Shown here piece after piece: positions 34,816-44,763 of a DNA stretch of 64,000 nt. Each line of letters opens with the position of its first letter. Position 1 is the stretch's first letter. A model generated the notes under the pieces. That model ran no database searches and had not been told where the DNA came from. It worked only from the letters and a program-made list of their open reading frames with translations. The stretch lies in the NCBI GenBank assembly GCA_000827265.1, contig KN834749.1, positions 361,500 through 425,499 on the forward strand, written 5' to 3'. A program made the position numbers and the translations under genes. Origin of the DNA: Collybiopsis luxurians FD-317 M1. Its lineage: Eukaryota > Basidiomycota > Agaricomycetes > Agaricales > Omphalotaceae.

Positions 34816-35373
34816 ATGTCTACAACTTCTACCTCCAAACAGGATCTTCCTCCAAAACGTGAAGGAAAACGTCTTCAACGTGTTCAGCCTCCATTGAAAT
34901 CTACTCGACTCACCAACTTGATTTATATCCTCGTTCTCCTTTCAACACTGCTGACAGCATTCTACTCTTACCGTTTGATGCAGTGGAAATCCGAAGTCGG
35001 TGGATGGTGGAATCTTGCTTTAGGGAAGAAACCCTTCGCAGCTCAGAGCACGCCAGTGGACCCAGGACAGAGACAGAATACCAGGTCGCAGAATTCTGGA
35101 GATGTCGAGGACAAGATAAACGCTTTGGCTGAAGCGTTGGGTATGCCTTCTCAGGATCTTGCGAAAGCGATCGCAGTGGCAGTGAGGGAATACGTACCTC
35201 CTGCAAGCCTGTCGTCGATCAAGGAGAGGGAAACAGGCAGCCCAGCAGTCGATGAACTGTTGCGGGGAAATGGCGAGGGTAAAACCGTTGAGCCCAGTGA
35301 GCCTACCAGCACTGGGGTAGTCGAGGGTGTTGTCAGAAACATGGACAGTTTTGTCGGCATGGACGAACCATGA
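34816..35373 (+). CDS. Single-pass membrane protein of unknown function
   Basis: This intronless 185-residue frame has a hydrophilic basic N-terminus (about 30 residues) and then one membrane segment (LTNLIYILVLLSTLLTAFYS, about residues 33-52). A hydrophilic Glu/Ser/Pro-rich remainder follows, with a helical stretch INALAEALGMPSQDLAKAI. No signal peptide or known domain is visible. The basic N-terminus suggests it would face the cytosol, with the long tail on the other side, or a type III topology. It is likely a basidiomycete orphan. The start is the first ATG and lies at a normal distance from a TATA-like motif. Confidence 0.6.
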   Translation: MSTTSTSKQDLPPKREGKRLQRVQPPLKSTRLTNLIYILVLLSTLLTAFYSYRLMQWKSEVGGWWNLALGKKPFAAQSTPVDPGQRQNTRSQNSGDVEDKINALAEALGMPSQDLAKAIAVAVREYVPPASLSSIKERETGSPAVDELLRGNGEGKTVEPSEPTSTGVVEGVVRNMDSFVGMDEP

Positions 35374-35885
35374 GAGTGTAAGTCGCTCTTACGGTCCGCA
35401 ATGCGAATCCGAATTGAATATCTTTTCTGCAGCATTCAAGAGCCCCATTTAGAGTAGGAAATTCACTGATAAGGCGCATATCGTGTAGAAAATATTCACC
35501 AGTATTTATCAAGCTGCTCTGATGAGCGTGCTTTTTGTTTGCTATCCCGAGTGACGAGGCGTAGAGATATATACCACTGTGCATACAGAAGGTATCGTCT
35601 TCATTGGCACTGCTGCTCCATTTCTTCCAGTCTCGCGAAGAATTATGAAGCCGTAAGTAGCTTTATCCTCGTTCTCTGAAGTTCAGTGACACGCAAGTGA
35701 AGTGCAAAGTTTTGATGTATCCAGACCGAGTCTCGCTACATTCTGCAACTCTAACTCCGGCCTCTTGTTAGCGCGGACGTATCTATGTATCTTGGTGAGG
35801 CAGGTAAAGTATGGAAACGGTACAATAGCTTTTCAATATATGGGTATCCTAATGCCTACTTAGTACTAGTGGCCTTTTCCCGAGT
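35374..35885. other. Convergent 3' region
   Basis: This lies between the stops of the membrane orphan and the Clr2-like gene. I see nothing coding. Confidence 0.5.
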
Positions 35886-37742
35886 TCAAATATCCTCCTC
35901 CTTGACCCTATCAAATCCAAAGTTGTCCTCTAATCTCACGTCACGCTCCTGCGCGTGGACGCAGACTTCTTCCAAATACTCGATTATATGTTTTCTGTCC
36001 GGTGTAGCATTCTCGCAGCTCAAGGAGTAGAATTTGAGGTCTTTGAAAGACCGCTCTTCTGGCCACAAGCCACCTAATGTCTGGAGGTGATACTGAACCC
36101 GATCCACGGATGAGGCTTCAATATAAGGATACAGATCATAGAACCTAGACATGACTTGAGGAGCGGGATAGTATTTTCCGGCGACCTCGTCCAAGGGAAC
36201 TTCCGCCATATACCCCGGCTGAAGTATTGAACGGAAAACATAACCATAGTAGGCCTGCGGAATACGTGTTTCTTGCTCCGGTGTCACATCAGCAGAATCA
36301 CTATCGGCGAGTTCATACAGCACTCCTACAGCGTACAAGTTTTTAGACTCCTCAACCAGACGCCACGACCAAGAAGTAACTTGAAGGAATAGACTCCTTG
36401 TCTTGGCTCCACTTGCCAGCTCGAGACTATCCAGCTCGAAAAATACACTCAAAGAATACGCCCCAGGACGAGATGGGGAAAGAACACAGTCGGAATATGG
36501 CAGTTCCTCCCTGGAAATTCTCAAGCGCAAGAAATCACCGACTGCAATTTGTTCAAGTCCAAATCGAATAATGAGTCCAGTGTTGTCTGTCTGTGTCCTC
36601 GACATTGGTTTACAAGATATGACACCACTTGAATCCAAATATTTGGGAATTGAGGGGACCCCTTGAGCAATACTCCATGATATATTGTGGTCTGAGGCCT
36701 CGAGGAGTGCCTGTGCATATGAGAGGGCAATCAAGTCAAAGGCTGGTTGTGGAGGTGGAAAAGAGTATTCAAAATCCCCAAAATTGATTGACCACGTTGG
36801 TTCCTCATAAGGCTGCACCTCTTTGATACAAACTCTTTTCAGTGCATGAATCAATTCCCGTGGTAGCAGATAGGCTTGATAGGGCAGAAGACGTCTTTCG
36901 TCGACAACCTGAACCTCCAATGGCCCAAGTGGCTTGATTTTTACCTGCCGGGTTCGACCAGCTGTTGCTGACTCCGAAAGCTTTTCAACAACCACGCAAG
37001 GCCAGAATTTGATGCTGGCTAAAGCAAATGCAGCAGAAATTGGCGGATTCAGAGCCGCCCAAACGGTCTCTCCCCGTCGGACAACATGCAAAAGCGAGTT
37101 CATTTTTGGAGTTTGACCTTTTTGATCCCCTCTTGGACGAGAGGCACTATGCGACCCACACGACTTCTTCAAATCAACAGGAGCATGGTCATCGTTTGAC
37201 AAAGAAACAATGTGCATTTGAGATTTCCTGGAGGAAGGCTCTGAACGAAGAGGATGATATTGACATTGACAGAGGGAATGATCCAAAGTTGAATCTCTCA
37301 AAAGCCAAAGAGCATGGGGCAGGAACTCATTTGGACTTCTGAAAGATGAAGTGAAAGGTGTGCCTGTATGAAGGACAGATATCAGTCTGGCTTCCAATAT
37401 TTCATGGAAAACTTCACCTTTCAAATAGTAATCTGCATGCTTCTTCTTTTCTCGTACCTTCATGACCAATCTGTAGCCTTCGGGGAAACTCTGTAACTTG
37501 CCGTGACCAGACGCTGAGTTTGAGATTAGCTATAAACAGAAAAAGTCGAATTTGCCCAAGGAATCACACTTACAGAGAGGGATATTTAGAGTTTCTGCGA
37601 GGCCTTCTGAGATGGTTGTTAGCCATTTTCGCTCAATTTCTGGCGGAGCTTCCTGATCGCGCTCAGAGAAAGATGTGGTGTGGTTTGCATCAGTCCGTAA
37701 AAATGTCAAGCAGGACTTTAGGCCTAGCATTGATAGTTCCAT
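35886..37742 (-). CDS. Clr2-like transcriptional silencing protein
   Basis: The product resembles Clr2 (cryptic loci regulator 2). In fission yeast this is a subunit of the SHREC histone deacetylase complex needed for heterochromatin silencing. Matching parts are the N-terminal LTFLRTD, an aromatic/charged domain with FPEGYRLVMKVREKKKHADY, the stretch FRSPNEFLPHALWLL followed by the Cys pair CQCQYHP, and the C-terminal domain opening RRGETVWAALNPPI and IKFWPCVVVE with LLPYQAYLLP. The first exon (37574-37742) joins exon 37513 onward. A further 54-base intron (37364-37417) is stop-free and of length 3n, and its removal gives DYYLKG|TPFTSSFRSP, a better match to the family. Final length is about 565 residues. 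I know the family by pattern only, so orthology needs a profile search. The gene diverges from an FAD monooxygenase, 333 bases away. Confidence 0.65.
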
Positions 37743-38075
37743 CTACTCAGGAGGGACTTTGCTACAGTCTGGAACGAATAAACGAAGGAAGTAGATCTTA
37801 AATGGACTTCAAATGGACTTGATTAACGCGGGCATGTGGTGGGAAAATATGTACAGCCGCAGCTGGCCGAAACGGCATTGAGCTGAGCGAACCAGCCTGC
37901 GCTATAGTCTACAGAGAATAGATAAAGCTAGCCAGATATTTCTCTTTGGATTTCCCCTGATTTCTCACATTGCAGGTCCTGACAAATCGTCTCGTCATAT
38001 TCCGCCATCCATAGCAAATCTACACCCCTTCGACTTCCATCGTTGGAAAATATATAATGATTGAGACACTCTAGA
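37743..38075. promoter_or_regulatory. Divergent promoter between Clr2-like and FAD monooxygenase genes
   Basis: A TATATAA motif at 38051-38057 lies about 20 bases before the monooxygenase start codon at 38076, so the mRNA leader may be very short. No other element is recognised. Confidence 0.4.
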
Positions 38076-39635
38076 ATGTCCTACGACCCCGTCACACGAA
38101 TAGCAATAATTGGTGCAGGCATTGGAGGACTATGCGCCGCCATATCACTGCGCCGTGTCATGAATGTTGATGTTCAGATATTTGAGCAGGCAAAAGCGTT
38201 GCGGGAGGTACGCCATGCCTGATGATGATCTTATAAGCAGATATGCCAACTTGACATAGGTTGGGGCTTCCATTGCTCTCGGTCCCAATGGTCTTCGAGG
38301 TTTGGAAGAGATGGGGGTAACTAATGCACTATCCGAAGAGATCGCATATCGCAGTGACCATGGATTCCCGATGGTTTATAAGTATGCTGTTTGGCTTTGA
38401 CTTTGATATTGTGTAGCCTCACGTACGCCCCAGGCATTGGAAAAGCGGTGAAGAACTGGTCAGAGATGAGCATTCTGGATCCGTGACGGAATGGCGCCAC
38501 CATACTGCACGATACTTTCGCCCTCATCTCCAACAAGCACTCGCTAGTCACATTCCGCTGGAAGCCATACATCTACGCAAGCGCTTGGTTGATGTATTGA
38601 TACAGACTGATTCAAAAGATCCCGTTCTTTTGAAATTTGAAGACGGCTCGCAGTACTCTGCTGATCTAGTCGTAGGAGCGGATGGAATTAACTCGGTGCG
38701 TTCTTTTCGCAGATCTGTAACTTGCTAATCACATTGCATGACTATAGCGAGTCCGATCGAAATTCTTACCAGATTACAGACTAGAACCTACAGGCCTGAT
38801 AGCCTTGCGAGCTGTCTTTGACTCGTCGTTGATCTCTGATCTAATTGACCAGAATCCGGAGCTGAAAAACTCGGTGCATGTTGTCGGACCAGATAGGAAT
38901 TTCTTTTCGTCTATGCTGGGTGCGGTGTTTTACTTTCTTCATGAACGTTTACTTTCTAACCGTCGTAGGCAAAGGAAAATTTACTGTTGTCGGACTGGGC
39001 TACGATGATGTAGACAAAGAGAGCTCTCCCTTGCGAGGAAAACAGTGGGACGATGCGGCTGACGCAAGGTTACTTCGGGACGACTATAAGGTGCGTATAA
39101 AACATTGTTGAATAACGATGATTTAAAGATCTCCCAGGATTGGAATTTTTGGATAACTGCTCTATTAGACCGTGTTCCGGACGACTCAATTCACGTATTT
39201 CCTGCATTGGCCTCAGATCAGGTTCCCCAGCCAGTTCACGCAGGTCGCATAGCTCTTTTGGGCGATGCATTCCATCCCCACGGAGGCGCCCTTGCTGTTG
39301 GAGGATCACTCGCAATCGACGATTCTATTGCACTATATCTCTGTCTTCGACACGCACAGGAGCTGGGGTTTGCAACTTCGGCATCCGGTAGTGTCTCCAA
39401 CGTGGGTCTATCCTATGCGCTCGATCTCTATTCAGCGACTCGGTTACCACAAATCAACAAGGTGTGCAATGCAGTGGTAGAAATGCGAAGACACGTTGCA
39501 AAGCCAGGAAGATGCTGGGATGAGGAGAAGATTCAAATGTGGGCAAAGAATAAGAAAGAAGTTGTTTGGCTACATGAGTATAACGTGCACGAAGCTTTTG
39601 CTCAAGCTTCCAAAGGCGTACCAATTGTTAACTAA
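38076..39635 (+). CDS. FAD-dependent monooxygenase (salicylate hydroxylase-like)
   Basis: About six exons give a protein of roughly 420 residues of the class A flavin monooxygenase family. The dinucleotide fold IAIIGAGIGGLCAAISLRR starts at residue 8. RPHLQQALA and SADLVVGADGINS with the following RVRS (the DG motif), and RIALLGDAFHPHGG (the GD motif), are all there. Members hydroxylate aromatic substrates such as salicylate or 6-hydroxynicotinate using NAD(P)H and oxygen; substrate here is unknown. The first ATG of the frame opens the FAD motif. An upstream out-of-frame ATG at about 38058 runs into a stop after a few codons. It has no neighbour suggesting a pathway. Confidence 0.85.
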
Positions 39636-39955
39636 ATTCTCCTGTATTTACAAGATGTAGCTAGAAAAACCATATTCCACGCATGTCAGTGCATTAAGGG
39701 GAATCAAACCGCCTGCGGGTCGAAATACATGCATTCATTATGGCAACGACCCAGATTACAACTACCCCATTAATGCTACGATGTTGCCTTTCTTAGGATC
39801 ATCTAATTTCTGATATTTTATGATCGATATCATTGTCCTTGATAGTGATCCTTAGCCCATAACCCGCCCTCAACTCTTCCGAACCTAGTATTATTGAGTC
39901 ATCTACAGTGGACCACATACACGATTGATATACAGCTACTGTTACTGGTTACATG
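39636..39955. other. Convergent 3' region
   Basis: This sits between the stops of the monooxygenase and Snu114 genes and carries no coding signal. Confidence 0.5.
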
Positions 39956-42900
39956 TCAACCCAATAAATCTGCGTGCCCAGAGGCAGACAAAGCCAACTA
40001 GAAAGGACAAATTGGCAAGAGATTTTTGGAGGCAAAAAGACAGACTTACGACGAATTCATCATCCAAGTATTTTGATACTGCAATCTGATCGCCTAGTCC
40101 TTTTCGCCGACGCGTTTTGAGCACCAAATCTCGGGCCAATGCTTGTCCAGACGCAGGCTCTAACGGACGAAGCTTGATAGTTGTATCCGTGGGATCACCT
40201 TTTGGAGTAAAAAATAAGCCTGATGCGACCAATAAGAGAAAAGTAGCTCATTACCAGGTACAATCGACCAATGATCAAACACTTGCAAGCAGAATGCCTG
40301 GCCTTGAGTAGCTGTTCTGAGATCTGTCTCGAAGCCATTTGCATCAATGACCGGGATGAGAGCTTTCACTGTATACAACGGTGATCCAGCTTTTGCGATA
40401 TCTTGCGTGACATGTCCACGACGACGCGCGAGGACGGTGTAAACTGCTGAAACGCAGTCAGCTGGCGTCTGTACTTCAACGTAATAGATTGGTTCCATTA
40501 GCCGCGGTGCAGCCTTAATTAGTCATAAGCATTCTGTGAGCTCGAGTGAAAGAAATACAGATGATTACCATCAGGAAAGAGGAATAGCAGACTCGTCGAG
40601 CAGTGGGCACAATCTGCCCGCCACCGCGGAAAATCGGCTCCTGCGCCAGACTGGCATCCAACAACCTGAATTTGACGTTTCGCATCGCTGGTGAAAAAAG
40701 ATTCTCAAATGTGCATCCTAAGCAGCAGCGAAGACCACGTACGTTCATCGCATAGGGGACCTTCCCGTGCGCCCCATTGGAATCCCTGCTTGACGTGCTC
40801 CTTGACTGTGCCGAGCAGTTTTTTGTCAATCTGCGAAGGCAGCGTGTCATCGAGTAGGACATTGGGACCATTCTCGTCAGGACCGAAAGCCCATATTGAA
40901 CGAGATGCAAGCAAATCCCATTGATACTTTTCCTGCAGGAATTTGCCTCGATCTTTGGCCGTCATACGCATATTTACTCGGCCACGTTCAATATCTTCAG
41001 CTAAACCCTTCTCCATAGGTTCGGCAATCATGGTAATTTTGTTCCTGTTGAACAATCGAGATAAGTAAACGAACCCAAAAGATAAATAGCGCTCGACGGG
41101 GCGTACTTCTTATTCGGAGTATCTGCATAACATTTCAAGGCACTAGTCTCCAAGACCGTCTCGCAGAATTTTGTCACCGGGTCCGACACCTTGATCTCAA
41201 TTTCGGAAAAGAGCCTTCTCAAATCATGCATCACACAATCCAAGTAAAGCTCCCCAGTTCCGATGATTACATGCTCCCCACTTTCCTCGACCTTCGTTGA
41301 TACCAGTGGGTACGACTTGTTGATGGAGCGTAGTCCGGAAAGCATCTTGGGCAACTCTGAAGGGGCGATGGGTTCAATAGCAATTTTGAGCACGGATTCA
41401 GTTATGTGTTTGATTGGGCGGAAAATGTATAAATCGTCGGCGTAGTCCGCAGCAGCAAGGGTTGCGGTTTTGGATATCGACGCATCGACGCCTCCGATGA
41501 GAACGAGATTGCCGGCGGGAATCTCGTCTGTAGGAATGAAGTACCTGTAATGCCGATCAGACGATCAAGTAATGAAAAGACGTAAGTACTCACCTTGCTT
41601 CACTGATCCAAAGATCTTCTACAGTAGCTTTCATCATGTCTTCCTCGTCTTCTGGAGAGAATCCTTCACCAAGAACTTTGATCTCCATCCCCTTCTTGAG
41701 AGTACCACTGAGCACTCGTCCAAAGGCACGGAAAGACTGGGCGTCCGTGGTGTGGTATAGCTTAGATACCTGGATCATGACCGGGCCAGAAGAATCGCAC
41801 ATCTGCATCGATGCAGCCAAGTCTGAAGTCTGGGGGCCGTTATAGGTTCCTTGGACCTATAAAAAGTAGAAAATGCACTAATGAGCATCATTCAAAACAA
41901 TCGAGAGAACTAACCTTCGCGATAGCTCCTTCAATAGGGTTCGGAATATGCTCCACCATCACATCAACCAAACCGGTCGCAGGACCGAAAAATTGGTCCA
42001 GAACTGCCTTCAACAACGGTCTCACGTCCATCTTGTACATAATCGGTTTCAGCTTGATTCCCAAATTCTCTAACGTGGCTCGCAGGGAGTCGGTTTCTTC
42101 ACTGAGTACTTGCGAGTAGAGTTTGTATAGAGGCTCGAGGATGAAGTGGACAAAGGAGCGATTGTGTTCGGGGTCGGAAGGTTTGCGAGTGAACTTGCGT
42201 GTTTCGTTGTCGAAGTAGATGTCTCCCCAGAGTCGATCTGCAAAAGTATGCACGTCAACCTTGCCTAAAAGTTGTCAGGTTAGATCTTCTGTGGAGCGTC
42301 TGGCTGGAAAGAGAGTACCGTAGGAGTCGGCATACATCTGCGCAAACGAGCGCAGAGTGAAGCACCAATTCATATCCGTACTTGCAAAAGCCACATTGCC
42401 CATTTCTGGACTTAACCTTAGTTCGGGGTCGGGGTCTATCCCACTACAAAGTGCAGCATAAGTTCGACTATAACTAGCCAAGGGTATTTAGAACAGACCT
42501 GATGAAAGTGTTGATTTCCTCAATAGTATGCCTAATCTTGTAGTATGCGTCGGCAGGTTTTATTCTTAGCTCAAGGATGAGGCGGTCAATTTTATTCAAT
42601 ACAAGTGTTATTTTGACGTTTTCCTGAAGGGCATGTCGTATGATGGCCTCTGTACCAACCATGAGCTAGACCAGGCGGTTAAGGTGAGACAGAAGCAACG
42701 AATGACTGTTACACTCACCCCTTCAACCACGTCCACAACTAGCAAGATTCCATCCGCCAGCCGAATCGCTGAAGCGACTTCGTCCATGAAGTTAACGTGT
42801 CCGGGAGTGTCAATGAGATGTATCAGGTGGGATTTGCCTGCGGTTGTGGACAAGATAAGAGACATCGGGGAAGACTTGATGGATATTTCACGTTCTCGGG

Positions 42901-43656
42901 ATAAAACATGGGTATCCGTGTAACGCGTCTGTAGACCCATGAATGAAACACAAAAATGGTGGAAAGGATATATCACATTACAGGTCTATCCGCATCCCAA
43001 ACCAATTTATGAGTCTCAAACACTAACATATCCATCAAGGCAGTTTTTCCATGATGTAGATGTCCTACGACTGCTACATTTCGAATCATTTCTGGGAACG
43101 CTGTCATATTGAGGAGAAACCTGAAGCGATTGTCAGTTAACGCGCCGACAAACGAGTTGAGTGAAGTTCACCCTTTGTCAAACCGAGTTTCCGGCATGTC
43201 CTTTTCCTCCACAGTCCATTTTCGCACTTTAATTGGAGCGATAATAGGCTCAGAGAGTGGTTGAGCGTCTTCCTCCTGGACGAGCGTTTCTACATCTGCA
43301 CCGTACACGTCTGATGCCGAAGGATAGTACTGTTTGTCTTCGTGAAGAATTACAGCGTTGTGTACTGGTTCTTTAGACACGGATTGGTAAAACAAAAAAT
43401 CCTTGGAGTCAAAAACTAGCATGATTCAAAGATAAACTGTCTGATACATACCACTGTCGACCTCCATGAGTGCTCCTTCCCCATAACCTTCTTCTTGACC
43501 TCTCATGGGTACATCTTCATCCTCAAATCCTTCCAAGGGAGCAGGGGCACCAGAGGCTTGAGGCGCGAAAGTTGGCTGCTCATTGTCAGAATCATCCGAG
43601 TCTAGATCTGCGCCAATATAGTTTCCAAATTCATCATAGTCGTCGAGAGATGCCAT
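39956..43656 (-). CDS. U5 snRNP GTPase Snu114/EFTUD2
   Basis: Snu114 is an EF-2-like GTPase of the U5 snRNP that controls Brr2 during spliceosome activation. An acidic N-terminus ([20 protein letters not shown]) precedes a P-loop with [15 protein letters not shown]3 is [14 protein letters not shown] and G4 is [12 protein letters not shown]. Domain II and EF-G-like C-terminal domains follow, with a family stretch [18 protein letters not shown] and, near the end, [16 protein letters not shown] and [16 protein letters not shown]. About 13 exons are read. The last exon reads [13 protein letters not shown] and stops at 39956. Length is close to the usual 980 residues. All GTPase motifs appear intact. 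It is expressed from the minus strand, upstream of the prefoldin gene on the same strand. Confidence 0.93.
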
Positions 43657-44117
43657 TGTTGGTCAGGAGAGAATTTGCGGTTGAATTTGAAAAAGATCCA
43701 AATTGGATTATTTTGAATGGGAAGGCAGCCAATAAACAGAATTCAAGCGCCTCCAAGACTAAAGCAGCTCAACAAGAGCTAGCTGAGCAGCTGTAACAAA
43801 GCTGGACACAGTGTCGGACAGTGGATTCTGTAAGTTGGTCAAAAGCGAGTAGTACCACGTGATCAAAGGAGAAGCGCGTCCCCGCGACGGTAAGGTGACT
43901 ACGGTCAAAGTAACTGGACCTTGACTGGGACTCAATAACTAGAGTAGTATCGATTCTCGAAAGATGACCTTAGTGAATTTGCGATTCCTGACAGTCCATG
44001 GCACCTCCTAGTCTTTCTAATACTTTCCGAGCTAGCATCGAGTGTTACAATAACAGTAGTGATACAAGAATTTATGTCTACTAGATACAGAAATCATTGC
44101 TTCGGTTGATGATGAAA
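43657..44117. other. Intergenic region between Snu114 and prefoldin genes
   Basis: This is the promoter region of the Snu114 gene and the 3' side of the prefoldin gene. No gene is seen. Confidence 0.5.
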
Positions 44118-44663
44118 CTAGAAAGAGAATGTCAACTCTGGTCGGCACAACTGAATCATGAGACGCACGATATCCCGTAGCTGCCCCTGGGCTTCATTAA
44201 ACTGTTTTTCTAGATATTTTGACTGGAGTCTTGGACTGAGTATTGACGCCTGTGGGATTCAGGTGCATCCTACCTTTTTGTTCAAACTCGCAATATCATC
44301 TGACAGTTCTTTTTCCTGAGCCTTCAGCTGTGTTTCCATCTCTTTCCTCGGTACCATCATAAACCTGGACACACAAGTCAGATGGCTGAAAAAGAGCTGA
44401 ACATGACCCGTACATCTTTCCAACACCCTTGTACAGATTCACATCTTCTTTTATCGCGCCAATTTCTTCGATCGTCAACTGTAAGATTCTCCGTTCTCGT
44501 TCCTTGGCAGAAGCTTGCTGTTTAGTGAGACCATGAGCACGCTGGGACTGGATAGCGGTTTGCTGGATTTGAATGAGGATCTGAGAGAGTATGAGTCCTG
44601 TTCTATCCAAAGATCTGAGTAGAATAGACCGACTTTCCGCAAAGTTTCGTCTGGCAGCGACAT
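44118..44663 (-). CDS. Prefoldin subunit 1
   Basis: Prefoldin subunit 1 is part of the hexameric cytosolic chaperone that delivers actin and tubulin to CCT. A tiny first exon encodes MSLPDETLRK and joins ILIQIQQTAIQSQRAHGLTK. RRILQLTIEEIGAIKEDVNL, YKGVGKM and MMVPRKEMETQLKAQEKELS follow. The last exon starts SKYLEKQFNEAQGQLRDIV and stops with TAG at 44118. Four exons give about 120 residues, the usual size. The coiled-coil heptads flank the central hairpin DVNLYKGVGKM as in beta-type prefoldins. A longer open frame starting at 44688 on the same strand reads into the first intron and is not used. The gene is divergent from the deubiquitinase gene. Confidence 0.88.
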
Positions 44664-44763
44664 TGGGATCTAAAGCAGAGGGGAACACGTGACGTATTTT
44701 GACTCTGTGACGCGTCTTTTATCCTGAATCAGAACCACTGCCAGTAACTACTCATTCCACGCA
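44664..44763. promoter_or_regulatory. Very short (100-base) divergent promoter
   Basis: Only 100 bases separate the start codons of prefoldin subunit 1 and the Ubp14-like gene, so both leaders and core promoters must share this stretch. Confidence 0.6.

Noticed and set aside
44296..44688. Alternative start at 44688 for prefoldin subunit 1
   Set aside because: It reads through the first intron and loses the MSLPDETLRK N-terminus that fits the family.
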